Both the position numbers and the translations under genes were made by a program. The notes beneath the pieces were generated by a model. It was not told the DNA's origin. It did no database searches and worked only from the letters and a program-made list of their open reading frames with translations. Source: Pseudomonas promysalinigenes (GTDB taxonomy: Bacteria > Pseudomonadota > Gammaproteobacteria > Pseudomonadales > Pseudomonadaceae). From it: DNA of 64,000 nt. The stretch covers positions 806,001 through 870,000 of the forward strand of contig NZ_CP077094.1 in assembly GCF_014269025.2 (NCBI RefSeq), written 5' to 3'. Positions 42,347 to 51,431 of the stretch are shown here, in pieces; position 1 is the first letter of the stretch; each line of letters begins with the position of its first letter.

Positions 42347-43873
42347 GTGAATGCCTTGTCCGCCCCAGTTGCCCAAACCACTGCCGGCCCCGCGCCAGCA
42401 GTTTTTGGCCTGCGGGTAGTGGTTGGGTTGTTCGGTGTATTGCTCGCTGTTTTGTGTGCTGGGCTCAACGAGTCGGTGACCAAGATTTCGCTTGCCGATA
42501 TCCGGGGGGGCATGGGTATCGGTGCAGACGAAGGTGCGTGGCTGCTGGCGGTGTACAGCGCTGCATCGGTTAGCGCCATGGCCTTCGCACCGTGGCTGGC
42601 CACCACCTTCTCCCTGCGCCGCTTTACCCTGAGCGCCATTGGGCTGTTCGCCGTGCTGGGCTTGCTGCAGCCGTTCGCGCCCAACCTGCACAGCCTGATG
42701 CTGTTGCGCGTGCTGCAGGGGTTGGCTTCTGGCGCGTTGCCGCCGATGCTGATGAGTGTGGCCCTGCGCTTTCTGCCGCCAGGCATCAAGGTCTATGGCC
42801 TGGCGTGTTATGCCTTGACCGCGACCTTCGGGCCTAACCTGGGCACACCGCTGGCGGGCCTGTGGACCGAGTACGTCGGTTGGCAGTGGGCGTTCTGGCA
42901 GATCATTCTACCCTCGGCCTTGGCCATGTTCTGCGTCGGCTGGGGCTTACCGCAGGACCCTCTGCGCCTGGAGCGCTTCAGGCAGTTCGACTGGCGTGGG
43001 GTGCTGCTGGGCTTGCCGGCGATCAGTTGCACCGTACTCGGCCTGTCGTTGGGTGACCGCTGGGGCTGGTTCGATTCCACTCTGATCTGCTGGTTGCTGG
43101 GCGGTGGCGTGCTGTTGCTGGCGCTGTTTCTGTTCAATGAATGGTCGCAGCCGCTGCCATTCTTCCAACTGCGCATGCTGCAGCGACGCAACCTCAGTTT
43201 TGCCCTGGTGACCCTGGCCGGGGTGTTGATCGTATTGTCCGGTGTAGGCAGCATCCCGTCGGCGTACCTGGCGCAGATCCAAGGGTACCGGCCGGCACAG
43301 ACCAGCCCGCTGATGCTGCTGGTGGCCATGCCGCAGTTGCTGGCGCTGCCGTTGACCGCAGCGCTGTGCAACATCCGCGCAGTGGACTGCCGCTGGGTAC
43401 TGGCCGTGGGCCTGGCCATGCTGGCGGCGTCCTGTATGGGCAGCAGCCTGTTGACCAGCCAATGGGTACGGGGCGACTTCTACCCGTTCTACCTGCTGCA
43501 GGTCTTCGGCCAACCGATGGCCGTGCTGCCCTTGCTGATGCTGTCCACCAACGGCATGAGCCCACAGGAGGGCCCGTTCGCCTCCAGTTGGTTCAACACG
43601 GTCAAAGGCTTGGCCGCCGTAATTGCCGGGGGCTTGCTGGATGCCTTGGGCACCCTGCGTCGGCACTTTCATTCCAACCACCTGGTGGACAGCCTGGGTA
43701 ATGCCCCGCTGCTCGACGACAACGCAGCCGGCCTTGCCAAGCGCGTGCACGAGCAGGCCCTGGTGCTCACATCGGCCGACCTTTACCTGGTCATGGCCGG
43801 CGTGGCCGTGGCGCTGATCTGCCTGATTCCTTTCGTGCCTACTCGGGTCTATCCGCCGCGCGCGGTGGCTTGA
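42347..43873 (+). CDS. MFS drug exporter, EmrB/QacA (DHA2, 14-helix) type
   Basis: 508 aa inner-membrane proton-driven exporter with about 14 helices (first at about 17-38, LRVVVGLFGVLLAVLCAGLNE). A motif like the family's ANLVLQGL segment is MLLRVLQGLASGALPPMLM and the mid-chain GPNLGTPLAGLW is the antiporter motif C region. GTG 42347 has GGAG 9 bases upstream; ATG 42326 is also in frame. It is the first gene of an operon with a HlyD protein, an outer-membrane lipoprotein and an SDR. Substrate unknown. Confidence 0.88.
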   Translation: MNALSAPVAQTTAGPAPAVFGLRVVVGLFGVLLAVLCAGLNESVTKISLADIRGGMGIGADEGAWLLAVYSAASVSAMAFAPWLATTFSLRRFTLSAIGLFAVLGLLQPFAPNLHSLMLLRVLQGLASGALPPMLMSVALRFLPPGIKVYGLACYALTATFGPNLGTPLAGLWTEYVGWQWAFWQIILPSALAMFCVGWGLPQDPLRLERFRQFDWRGVLLGLPAISCTVLGLSLGDRWGWFDSTLICWLLGGGVLLLALFLFNEWSQPLPFFQLRMLQRRNLSFALVTLAGVLIVLSGVGSIPSAYLAQIQGYRPAQTSPLMLLVAMPQLLALPLTAALCNIRAVDCRWVLAVGLAMLAASCMGSSLLTSQWVRGDFYPFYLLQVFGQPMAVLPLLMLSTNGMSPQEGPFASSWFNTVKGLAAVIAGGLLDALGTLRRHFHSNHLVDSLGNAPLLDDNAAGLAKRVHEQALVLTSADLYLVMAGVAVALICLIPFVPTRVYPPRAVA

Positions 43874-43900
43874 ACCCTGGATGAATTCGAGACACTGAAC

Positions 43901-44962
43901 ATGACCAATCACCGCAAAACTCTCGTTATCGGCTCGGTGCTCGCTGTGGCCGTACTCGCCGCGCTGGTCGGCCCGTGGCTGTTGGGCAGCGATCACCGCC
44001 AGCGGACCAACGATGCCTACGTGATCGCCGACTACACCGTGGTTGCGCCCAAGGTGTCGGGCTTTATCAAGCAGGTGCTGGTGGAGGACAACCAGCAGGT
44101 CAAGGCCGGTCAGTTGCTGGCGACCATCGATGCCCGTGACTATGAAGCTGCGCTGGATGCCGCTCAGGCTCAGTTGTTGGTAGCCAAGGCGCAGAGCGCC
44201 GATGCCCGCGCCACCCTCGAACGCCAGGGCGCATTGATTGCCCAGGCGCAGGCGGCGGTGACGGCGGCCCAGGCCGAAGCCTCGTTCGCTGACCACGAGG
44301 TGCACCGCTACAGCCGCTTGGCTGAACAGGGCGCGGGTACCGTGCAGAATGCTCAGCAGGCGCGCAGCAGGGTCGACCAGGCCCGTGCCCGGCTGGCCAA
44401 CACCCAGGCGGCGCTGCTGGCCACCCGTAAGCAGGTGGACATCCTCACGGCCCAGGTGGCCAGCGCCGATGGCCAGCTCAAGCGCGCCGAGGCCGGGTTG
44501 GAGAAAGCCCAGCTGGATCTGTCTTACACCCGCATCACTGCACCGGTCGATGGCATGGTCGGGGAGCGCGCACTGCGCGTGGGGGCGTTCGTCAACCCGG
44601 GCGCACGCCTGCTGTCGGTGGTGCCGCTGCAGCAAGCCTATGTGGTAGGCAACTTCCAGGAAACCCAGTTGACCCACGTCCAGCCCGGCCAACCGGTGAC
44701 CATCAGTGTGGATACGTTCTCCGGTGCCACCCTCAAGGGTCGCGTGCAGAGTATCGCCCCGGCCACCGGCGTGACCTTCGCTGCGGTCAAACCCGATAAC
44801 GCAACCGGCAACTTCACCAAGGTAGTGCAACGCATACCGGTGAAGATCGTCTTCGATGATGGCCAGCCACTGCTTGAACGCCTGCGGGTGGGCATGTCGG
44901 TGGAGGCCACCATCGATACCGAAGGCGATAGCCTGGCGAGCCAAGAGGTCACCGCGCGATGA
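43901..44962 (+). CDS. HlyD-family membrane fusion protein (EmrA-like)
   Basis: 353 aa periplasmic adaptor with one N-terminal helix (about 8-27), the signature RTNDAYVIADYTVVAPKVSG, lipoyl half-motifs (VEDNQQVKAGQLLATIDARDYE), a long coiled-coil hairpin (about 75-190) and a YTRITAPVDGMVGERALRVG beta-barrel entry. It pairs with the MFS exporter 27 bases upstream and the outer-membrane factor that overlaps its end by 4 bases. Confidence 0.92.
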   Translation: MTNHRKTLVIGSVLAVAVLAALVGPWLLGSDHRQRTNDAYVIADYTVVAPKVSGFIKQVLVEDNQQVKAGQLLATIDARDYEAALDAAQAQLLVAKAQSADARATLERQGALIAQAQAAVTAAQAEASFADHEVHRYSRLAEQGAGTVQNAQQARSRVDQARARLANTQAALLATRKQVDILTAQVASADGQLKRAEAGLEKAQLDLSYTRITAPVDGMVGERALRVGAFVNPGARLLSVVPLQQAYVVGNFQETQLTHVQPGQPVTISVDTFSGATLKGRVQSIAPATGVTFAAVKPDNATGNFTKVVQRIPVKIVFDDGQPLLERLRVGMSVEATIDTEGDSLASQEVTAR

Positions 44963-46413
44963 AGCCTGCCTTACGCTTGAGCCCGTTGTTTCTGGCTGCG
45001 GTGATGGCCGGCTGTACCCTCGGCCCGGACTTCCAGCGCCCCGACACCCCTGCGCCGCAGCACTGGGCAGCGTTGCAAGGTGAAGCCGCTGCGAGCCAGC
45101 CGCAAGCCGAACCGCTGCAACTGCGCTGGTGGGAGACCTTTAACGACCCACGCCTGAGCGCGCTGATCCAGCGTGTTGCCGATAACAACCTGGACTTGCA
45201 GATGGCCAGTGCGCGCTTGCTGCAAAGCCGCGCTCTGCGTAACACCGTGGCAGCGGATCAGACGCCATCGGTCGCTGCCAACGCCAGTTACAGCCGCGCC
45301 CGCAACAGTGCCGAAGGCCTCAGCGATCCCTCCGGGAATGCCGGTCACTCAGCTTTCAACCTTTGGCAGGGCGACCTGGTCGCTGGCTGGGAGCTGGACC
45401 TGTGGGGCCGGGTGCGGCGCCAGGTGGAGGCGGCCGATGCTACCGTGCAGGTAGCCGAGAACGATCGGCGCAGTGTGCTGCTGGCGCTGCTGGCCGAAAC
45501 TGCCGGCAACTACATTCAGCTGCGCGCCGTCCAACACACCCTGGAAGTCACCCGCGACAACCTCAAGGTTGCTGAACATAGCCTCAAGCTCTCCCAGGAC
45601 CGCCAGGCCGAAGGCGTCGCCACGCGCTTGGACGTGGCCCAGGCCAGCGCTCAGGTCGCGTCCATCCAGGCACGCCTGCCAAGCCTTGAGGCCAGGCGTG
45701 ACGACCTGATCAATGCCCTGAGCCTGCTTGCCGCCCAGCCGCCGCGCAGCTTGCAGGCCGAGTTGCTGCCGGCTGCCCAGTTGCCTGCACCGCAGCAGAG
45801 CTTCGCCATTGGTCTGCCGTCCGAGCTGGCCGAGCGGCGCCCAGACATCCGCAAGGCTCAGGCGCGCCTTCATGCAGCCACCGCCAGTATTGGAGTGGCC
45901 AAGGCTGATTTCTACCCGAGCATTCGGCTGTCAGGCAATGTCGGTTTCCAGGCCATGCAACTTGCGGATTTCGGTGCCTGGGATTCGCGTCGCTTCGCCT
46001 TCGGCCCCCAGTTGTCGCTGCCAATCTTCGAGGGTGGCCGGCTCAAGGGCACCTTGGAGCTGCGCGAGGCGCAGCAGCAGGAGGCGGCGTTGAACTATCG
46101 CAAGGTGGTGCTCAATGCCTGGCACGAAATCGACGATGTGCTACGCCTTTACAACGCCAGTCAATTACGCCGCGATCACTTGGCAGAGGCGGTACGACAG
46201 AACCGCATCGCCCTGGAAACCGCCCAGCGTCAGTACGTCGAAGGGGCGGTGGATTTTCTCAATGTGCTGAGCGTGCAGGGGGCCCTGCTGGCTAGCGAAG
46301 AGCAATGGATCGACAGTTCGGCCGCGGTGTCCCAGGCGCTGGTCGGCTTGTACAAAGCCCTGGGCGGCGGCTGGCAGGCGTTCGATGAACAACCCCAGCA
46401 TTCTCATGGTTGA
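44959..46413 (+). CDS. Outer-membrane efflux lipoprotein (NodT family)
   Basis: 484 aa TolC-like outer-membrane factor. Lipobox AGC (MAGCTLGPDF, Cys about residue 17-18) marks a lipoprotein; the family's GPDFQRPDTPAP and WWETFNDPRLSALIQ follow. LPSELAERRPDIRKAQARLHAATASIGVAKADFYPSI is seen around residue 295 (given here in part as the usual PSELLERRPDI-like motif). It overlaps the HlyD gene as ATGA and completes the tripartite pump. Confidence 0.9.
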   Translation: MKPALRLSPLFLAAVMAGCTLGPDFQRPDTPAPQHWAALQGEAAASQPQAEPLQLRWWETFNDPRLSALIQRVADNNLDLQMASARLLQSRALRNTVAADQTPSVAANASYSRARNSAEGLSDPSGNAGHSAFNLWQGDLVAGWELDLWGRVRRQVEAADATVQVAENDRRSVLLALLAETAGNYIQLRAVQHTLEVTRDNLKVAEHSLKLSQDRQAEGVATRLDVAQASAQVASIQARLPSLEARRDDLINALSLLAAQPPRSLQAELLPAAQLPAPQQSFAIGLPSELAERRPDIRKAQARLHAATASIGVAKADFYPSIRLSGNVGFQAMQLADFGAWDSRRFAFGPQLSLPIFEGGRLKGTLELREAQQQEAALNYRKVVLNAWHEIDDVLRLYNASQLRRDHLAEAVRQNRIALETAQRQYVEGAVDFLNVLSVQGALLASEEQWIDSSAAVSQALVGLYKALGGGWQAFDEQPQHSHG

Positions 46414-46425
46414 GGAGCAGCACAC

Positions 46426-47220
46426 ATGCATATTTCCTTGAACGGTAAGCGGGCCATCGTCAGTGGTTCCACAGCAGGCATCGGCCTGGCCATCGCCATG
46501 GGGCTGGCCGAAGCAGGCGCAGAGGTGGTGCTCAACGGACGCACTCAAGTTCGTGTCGACGCAGCCCTCAAGGCGGTTCGCGAACGGGTGCCACACGCGC
46601 GCATCATCGGCATCGCCGCTGACCTTGGCACTGCGCAGGGTGCACAGCAGCTGTTCGGCCAGGTGCCGCACACCGATATTCTGGTCAACAACCTTGGCAT
46701 CTTCGAGCCCAAGCCATTCTTCGAGATCGATGATGCCGATTGGCAGCGCTTCTTCGACGTCAATGTGCTCAGCGCAGTACGCTTGTCGCGCCATTACGCG
46801 CAAGGTATGGCCGAGCGCAAGTGGGGGCGAGTGATTTTCCTGTCCAGCGAGTCGGCACTGCAGATCCCCACTGAAATGGTTCACTACGGCATGACCAAGA
46901 CCGCGCTGCTGGCGGTGTCCCGCGGGCTGGCCGAAACCTTGGCCGGCACGGGCGTCACGGTGAATTCGGTGCTGCCGGGGCCGTCCCGCTCGGAGGGTGT
47001 GGGCGATTTCTTTGCCAAGCTTGCGCAAGAGCAGGGTGTGTCCACCGATGAGTTGGAAGCCAGTTTTCTGGCCGAGCACCGGCCGACTTCATTGCTCAAG
47101 CGGCTGGCGACAGTGGAGGAAGTGGCGAACATGGTGGTGTATCTGGCCTCCCTGCAGGCCAGTGCCACCACTGGAGCTGCCTTGCGAGTCGATGGCGGAG
47201 TCTTGCGTTCCATCGCCTGA
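46426..47220 (+). CDS. Short-chain dehydrogenase at the end of the efflux operon
   Basis: 264 aa SDR. Cofactor loop VSGSTAGIGLAIA, NNLGIFEPK in place of NNAG, catalytic Ser in FLSSESALQIP and YGMTKTA as YxxxK. It lies 12 bases after the outer-membrane gene with AGGAG upstream, so it is very likely co-transcribed with the pump. It might modify the exported compound or its precursor. Substrate unknown. Confidence 0.85.
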   Translation: MHISLNGKRAIVSGSTAGIGLAIAMGLAEAGAEVVLNGRTQVRVDAALKAVRERVPHARIIGIAADLGTAQGAQQLFGQVPHTDILVNNLGIFEPKPFFEIDDADWQRFFDVNVLSAVRLSRHYAQGMAERKWGRVIFLSSESALQIPTEMVHYGMTKTALLAVSRGLAETLAGTGVTVNSVLPGPSRSEGVGDFFAKLAQEQGVSTDELEASFLAEHRPTSLLKRLATVEEVANMVVYLASLQASATTGAALRVDGGVLRSIA

Positions 47221-47247
47221 TTTGCTTCGAAGCAGCCGACGCCGATT

Positions 47248-48072
47248 TCAAAGCGGGCGCAGCAGGCCGAAGCGCTTGCGCAGGGCCCAATCCAGCAGCC
47301 GCCGTGGCAGCAGTCGGGCCATCAACGGCAACGCCGTGCTGCCGTTGCCCAAGCGCACCAACGGCGGCACAGGCGCTTTGCCGACGGCTGCCAGCACGCC
47401 CTTGGCAAATTCGGCCGCTGGCGTAGGTTTGTCCTGCGAAGCGCGTGCCCGGGCTTGCACATGCTCGCGCAGCGGCCACCATGCCGAGTCCGCCGCCAGC
47501 ACCTGATCCGCCTGGCGCTGGGCATTGCTGGCAAATTGCGAGGCAATGGCTCCGGGCTGCACTTGCATCACTTGGATGCCGAACGGCGCAAGCTCAAGGC
47601 GCAGCGCATCGCTCAGGGCATGCACGGCAGCCTTGGACGCACAGTAGGCGCCTGCGAAAGGGGTGACCAGCACCCCGGAGACGCTACCGATATTGACCAC
47701 CAGCCCTCGCGCACGACGCAGCAGTGGGAACAGTGCGCGGGTGACCCCGACGACCGCGAACACGTTGGTGTCGAATTGCTGGCGCAGGGCATCGACGCCG
47801 CCATCGAGCAGCGGGCCCATGGCACCGAAGCCGGCATTGTTGATCAAGACGTCCAGGCCACCGAGCTTTGTTTGCAGCTCATCGGCCAAGCGCGCGAGGG
47901 CTTGTTCGTCGTTGACGTCCAGTTGCCTTGCGGTGAAGCCGGCAGCGGACAGTTGTTCGACATCTTCAGGCTTGCGAGCCGTGGCCCACACATCATGGCC
48001 GGCATCGCGAAAGGCATCGGCCAGGGCGCGGCCGATGCCGCTGGAACAACCGGTGATCAAAACGCTGGGCAT
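47248..48072 (-). CDS. Short-chain dehydrogenase, classical type
   Basis: 274 aa SDR. Cofactor loop ITGCSSGIGRALA (residues 6-18), NNAGFGAMGPLLD, catalytic Ser in IGSVSG and YCASKAAV as YxxxK. The C-terminal region is hydrophobic and basic (LPLMARLLPRRLLDWALRKRFG), as in SDRs that act on lipophilic substrates. It converges with the efflux SDR and may share a transcript with the small membrane protein upstream (15-base gap). Substrate unknown. Confidence 0.85.
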   Translation of the reverse strand: MPSVLITGCSSGIGRALADAFRDAGHDVWATARKPEDVEQLSAAGFTARQLDVNDEQALARLADELQTKLGGLDVLINNAGFGAMGPLLDGGVDALRQQFDTNVFAVVGVTRALFPLLRRARGLVVNIGSVSGVLVTPFAGAYCASKAAVHALSDALRLELAPFGIQVMQVQPGAIASQFASNAQRQADQVLAADSAWWPLREHVQARARASQDKPTPAAEFAKGVLAAVGKAPVPPLVRLGNGSTALPLMARLLPRRLLDWALRKRFGLLRPL

Positions 48073-48087
48073 AGGGAGAGCCTTCGA

Positions 48088-48552
48088 TTAATTGGCGAAT
48101 GAGCCTTGCAGGTGTTCTGCGCGAAATTCCAGGGTTTGTGGCCGATACCCGCTGCGCAGCGGTGGCAAAGGCAGGCAGTCAGTCCACTCGGCGCCTGGCT
48201 GCAGCTCGCCTGGTCCGCGGTAGCGCGGTGCGTTGTAGCTAGCCTCTGCAAGGTTAACGGTGTCGCCCGGCGCATACGCGGCCACCCGCCAATGCAGTTC
48301 GGTCAGTGGCACCTGATTGCCGTTTTTCATGTGTACCAGCAGCGCTCGGTCGTCAGGGCATTGTTGCGGCGCGTAGCTCAGGCGCAGGTCAAGGCGTGCC
48401 AGCTGCGCGGTTTCGCGATTGTCCTGCCAGGCCACCAGCAGTGCCACCAGCCCCAGCCCACAAACGGCCGCCAGGGAGATCGGCAGGGCCTTGGCGGGGT
48501 AGCGCAACAGCAGCACCAGCCAAGTGAGAACGAGCAGTGCGCCGATGATCAT
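48088..48552 (-). CDS. Hypothetical membrane-anchored protein
   Basis: 154 aa not recognised. Two N-terminal hydrophobic helices (about 2-17 and 21-41) are followed by a periplasmic-looking domain with two cysteines (PQQCPDDRALLVHMKNGNQ; EWTDCLPLPPLRSGY). The start is uncertain: ATG 48552 is used, with GGAG 11 bases upstream; a TTG two codons earlier is nearer that site and ATG 48585 is also in frame. It lies 15 bases before the SDR gene and is probably co-transcribed. Confidence 0.6.
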   Translation of the reverse strand: MIIGALLVLTWLVLLLRYPAKALPISLAAVCGLGLVALLVAWQDNRETAQLARLDLRLSYAPQQCPDDRALLVHMKNGNQVPLTELHWRVAAYAPGDTVNLAEASYNAPRYRGPGELQPGAEWTDCLPLPPLRSGYRPQTLEFRAEHLQGSFAN

Positions 48553-48765
48553 GGCCAAGAGGTCTCCTGATTGCCTTGAACACATGGTAGCGATAAAGCG
48601 AGTTGTTCTGGAAGCGCCGGCAGTTTAGCGGCTCAGAGTCGTCGAGTAGGGGGGCGGACCTGGTATTTTTGCCAGTTGTGACGTTCGGGAGGCTGTCATA
48701 GTGTGATTTCGTCTGACGTAGCCTGAAAGTTTTTTACGAACGTTAATCTTGTAGATGAGGAACTC

Positions 48766-49215
48766 ATGATGGCTTCCAGCGAACAAGGGACCGGAATTAA
48801 ACTTGAGCAGCAATTGAGCAAGCTTGGACTGAGTGCTGAAAAAAAACTTAATCTACCGGGGCGAGCAGAGGGCACTTTTAAACCGGCCATTCTTTCGAGA
48901 GACACGTTCACAACCAATGAAATTCGCGTCACGCAAAAGACATTCCCGCTGTTCGTGGTAGCTGTACAGAACTTTACGGATGATAAGGGCTTTCAGGGTG
49001 AATTGGGCGTGGCTTTTTATATCACCGGTACTGCCGAGGCACCTACAGCCGTAAACGCGTTCATTGTGAAGGGCTCTATGGCGCATATCGATACAAGCCC
49101 GAACGTTAAAGCAGCTGTGAAAAATGGCGTGCTGACACTGGATTTCGAATTCGAGACCTGGCTCCTTAACGTTCAACATAAAGCAGAGGGTACGTTGGAA
49201 GTCGATCTGTCCTAA
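48766..49215 (+). CDS. Orphan hypothetical protein, AT-richer than its neighbours
   Basis: 149 aa, no family recognised. No signal peptide or membrane helix; an N-terminal helix (EQQLSKLGLSAEKKLNLPG) is followed by a beta-rich region (LFVVAVQNF; LGVAFYITG; VNAFIVKGSMAHI; LTLDFEFETWLLNVQ). A GAGGAAC site precedes the tandem ATGs. One line of the gene (48841-48900) has 28 G/C in 60, well below the surrounding level, and the upstream 150 bases are AT-rich too, suggesting acquisition by transfer. It sits at the 3' end of the alginate operon, convergent with algA. Confidence 0.65.
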   Translation: MMASSEQGTGIKLEQQLSKLGLSAEKKLNLPGRAEGTFKPAILSRDTFTTNEIRVTQKTFPLFVVAVQNFTDDKGFQGELGVAFYITGTAEAPTAVNAFIVKGSMAHIDTSPNVKAAVKNGVLTLDFEFETWLLNVQHKAEGTLEVDLS

Positions 49216-49240
49216 CTCGCACCTTGACCCGTTCAAAGCA

Positions 49241-49265
49241 AGCAGGCACCGCAACGGTGCCTGCT
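49241..49265. terminator. Hairpin between the orphan gene and algA, probable shared terminator
   Basis: AGCAGGCACCG-CAA-CGGTGCCTGCT is a perfect 11-bp stem between the converging 3' ends of the orphan and the alginate operon. The flanking U-tracts are poor on both strands, so it may act mainly as a 3'-end stabiliser. Confidence 0.6.
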
Positions 49266-49273
49266 CGTGTTGG

Positions 49274-50728
49274 TTATTGCGCAATCGTCTTGACGGACAC
49301 CCCCCGCTCGACGGGTGTCGATGTGCGTCCATACACGTCTTCGAAACGTTCGATGTCGTCCTCGCCCAGGTAGCTGCCCGATTGCACCTCGATGATCTCC
49401 AGAGGGATCTTGCCTGGGTTGCGCAGGCGGTGGACCGAGGCGATCGGAATGTAGGTCGACTGGTTTTCGGTGAGCAGGAACACATTCTCGTCACAGGTCA
49501 CCTCGGCCGTGCCGGAGACCACGATCCAGTGCTCGGCACGGTGGTGGTGCATCTGCAGCGACAAGCTGGCGCCGGGCTTGACGGTGATGTGCTTGACCTG
49601 GAAGCGCCCGCCCATGTCCACCGAGTCGTACGAGCCCCAAGGGCGATAGACTTCCAGGTGGTTCTGGGTTTCGCTCCGGCCCTGCTCGTCGAGTGTCTTG
49701 ACCATCTGCTTGACGCCCTGGACCTTGTCCTTGTGGGCGATCATCATCGCGTCCTTGGTCTCGACCACCACGATGTTCTCAAGGCCGATCACCGACACCA
49801 GCTTGCCGTTGCCATGGATCATGCAGTTGCGGCTGTCCTGCACCACTACGTCGCCTTTGGTGACGTTGCCGTCGGCGTCCTTGTCGTGCACCTCCCATAG
49901 CGATGACCAGCAGCCCACATCGCTCCAGCCTGCCGACATCGGCACCACGCAGGCACGCTGGGTCTTCTCCATCACCGCGTAGTCGATCGAGTTGTCCGGG
50001 CAGCAGGCGAAGGTGGCCTCGTCGATGCTCAGCACATCGTCATCTTCGCTGCTGCGCTCAAGGGCCAGTACGCAGGTGTCATAAATGTCCGGGTCGTGTT
50101 TTTTCAGCTCTTCGAGGAAGCGGCTGGCGCGGAACAGGAACATGCCGCTATTCCAGAAGTAGCCGCCCGCGGCGACGAACTCGGCAGCGCGCTTTTCATC
50201 GGGTTTTTCGACGAACTGGGCAACTCGGGCCACGCCTTCAGGCAGCAGCGCATCCTGGCTGGAGCGGATGTAGCCGTAGCCGGTTTCCGGTTTGGTGGCC
50301 GGCACGCCGAACAGCACCATTTCGCCGCGCTCGGCGGCCACGGTGGCCAAGGCCAAGGCGCGTTGCAGGGCCTTTTGGTCATCGATCACATGGTCGGCGG
50401 GCAGCACCAGCATCAGCTCGTCGCAACCCTCGTTGACCAGTTTCATGGCTGCCAAAGCCACCGCTGGCGCAGTATTGCGCCCAAACGGCTCCATCAGGAT
50501 GCCTTGGGTTTCCAGGTTCAGGGCAGCGAGCTGTTCCTGAACGATGAACTTGTGATCCTTGTTGCAGACCACGACCGGGCTGTCCATGCCTTCGAAGCGC
50601 AAGCGCTCGAGGGTTTGCTGGAACAGGGTGTTCTCCCCGGTCAGCGCCAGGAATTGTTTGGGGAACTGCTTGCGCGACAAAGGCCACAGACGCGAACCGC
50701 TACCACCAGAAAGAATTACCGGGATCAT
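49274..50728 (-). CDS. algA: Mannose-1-phosphate guanylyltransferase / phosphomannose isomerase AlgA
   Basis: 484 aa bifunctional cytoplasmic enzyme: isomerises fructose-6-P to mannose-6-P and makes GDP-mannose from mannose-1-P. The nucleotidyltransferase domain begins with SGGSGSRLWPLSRKQFPKQ (residues 7-25). The C-terminal isomerase domain has the zinc-binding SLQMHHHRAEHW and the GTAEVTCDENVF cupin strand. It is the last gene of the alginate operon, 35 bases after algF. AlgD, which would oxidise the GDP-mannose, is outside the window. Confidence 0.96.
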   Translation of the reverse strand: MIPVILSGGSGSRLWPLSRKQFPKQFLALTGENTLFQQTLERLRFEGMDSPVVVCNKDHKFIVQEQLAALNLETQGILMEPFGRNTAPAVALAAMKLVNEGCDELMLVLPADHVIDDQKALQRALALATVAAERGEMVLFGVPATKPETGYGYIRSSQDALLPEGVARVAQFVEKPDEKRAAEFVAAGGYFWNSGMFLFRASRFLEELKKHDPDIYDTCVLALERSSEDDDVLSIDEATFACCPDNSIDYAVMEKTQRACVVPMSAGWSDVGCWSSLWEVHDKDADGNVTKGDVVVQDSRNCMIHGNGKLVSVIGLENIVVVETKDAMMIAHKDKVQGVKQMVKTLDEQGRSETQNHLEVYRPWGSYDSVDMGGRFQVKHITVKPGASLSLQMHHHRAEHWIVVSGTAEVTCDENVFLLTENQSTYIPIASVHRLRNPGKIPLEIIEVQSGSYLGEDDIERFEDVYGRTSTPVERGVSVKTIAQ

Positions 50729-50763
50729 CGTGTTTCTCCAATAGTCGTTATGAGGCAGGGGGA

Positions 50764-51411
50764 TCAGTTGCTAGCCACGGGGCGAGTTACCCACACCGGC
50801 GACAAGTTGCTGCCGGAACCCGTTACGTACAGCACGGCCGCTTCGCCACGCTCCAGGGCGACCGGTTTGAGGTCGCTGACTTTCTTGTTGCCCTCGAACA
50901 AGGCCAGGTTGACCTTGACCGGATTGATTTCCCGCTCGCCGCGGCCTTTGGTGGCCACCGATGGCACCACTTCGGTCTTGCCGTCGGCAGTTTTCAGGGT
51001 CAGGGCCTGGTCGCTGAGGTTCTGCACCCGCACCAACGCCTTTTGCTTGTTCTTGAAAGGCGGCTCTTCGATCAGCTGCGGGTTGCCGCTGCTGCTGTTG
51101 ACCAGGGTGTAGTACTTGTCGGCGGCCAGTTGCACCGGCACGCTCTTACCGCCTACCTGGGCGGTGTAGTCGCCACCTGGCAGGAAGCTGAAGTCGCTGC
51201 TGGCCTGGGCGCCAACCTGCTTGATCTGGGTGTTGCCCACGCTGGCTGCAGCCGGTGCGCTGGCCGCGTTATACAAACGCACGAAGCTCGAACCCTTGGG
51301 CGCGCTTGGGCCATACAGCGCGGCGTCGGCTCCGGCGAACGCCTGCATGGACGCCAGGGAAAGCCCGGCCGCGAGGGTGAGGGCTTTGGCAATGGAAGTT
51401 TTGGTAGTCAT
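50764..51411 (-). CDS. algF: Alginate O-acetylation protein AlgF
   Basis: 215 aa periplasmic protein with a Sec signal ending near AFAGADA (about residue 28). With AlgI, AlgJ and AlgX it acetylates mannuronate residues of alginate; AlgF is thought to pass or scaffold rather than catalyse. Segments ALYGPSAPKGSSFVRLYNA and DKYYTLVNSS are family-typical. ATG 51411 is preferred because GAGAGGAA lies 8 bases upstream; ATG 51417 is too close. It follows algJ by 20 bases. Confidence 0.92.
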   Translation of the reverse strand: MTTKTSIAKALTLAAGLSLASMQAFAGADAALYGPSAPKGSSFVRLYNAASAPAAASVGNTQIKQVGAQASSDFSFLPGGDYTAQVGGKSVPVQLAADKYYTLVNSSSGNPQLIEEPPFKNKQKALVRVQNLSDQALTLKTADGKTEVVPSVATKGRGEREINPVKVNLALFEGNKKVSDLKPVALERGEAAVLYVTGSGSNLSPVWVTRPVASN

Positions 51412-51431
51412 GTGCATTTCCTCTCTATCGA

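Noticed and set aside
42947..44944. 665-codon open frame antisense to the MFS and HlyD genes
   Set aside because: It mirrors the codon phase of real, motif-bearing genes on the other strand; composition (Gln, Arg, His, Gly rich) has no recognisable domain. High GC produces such frames.
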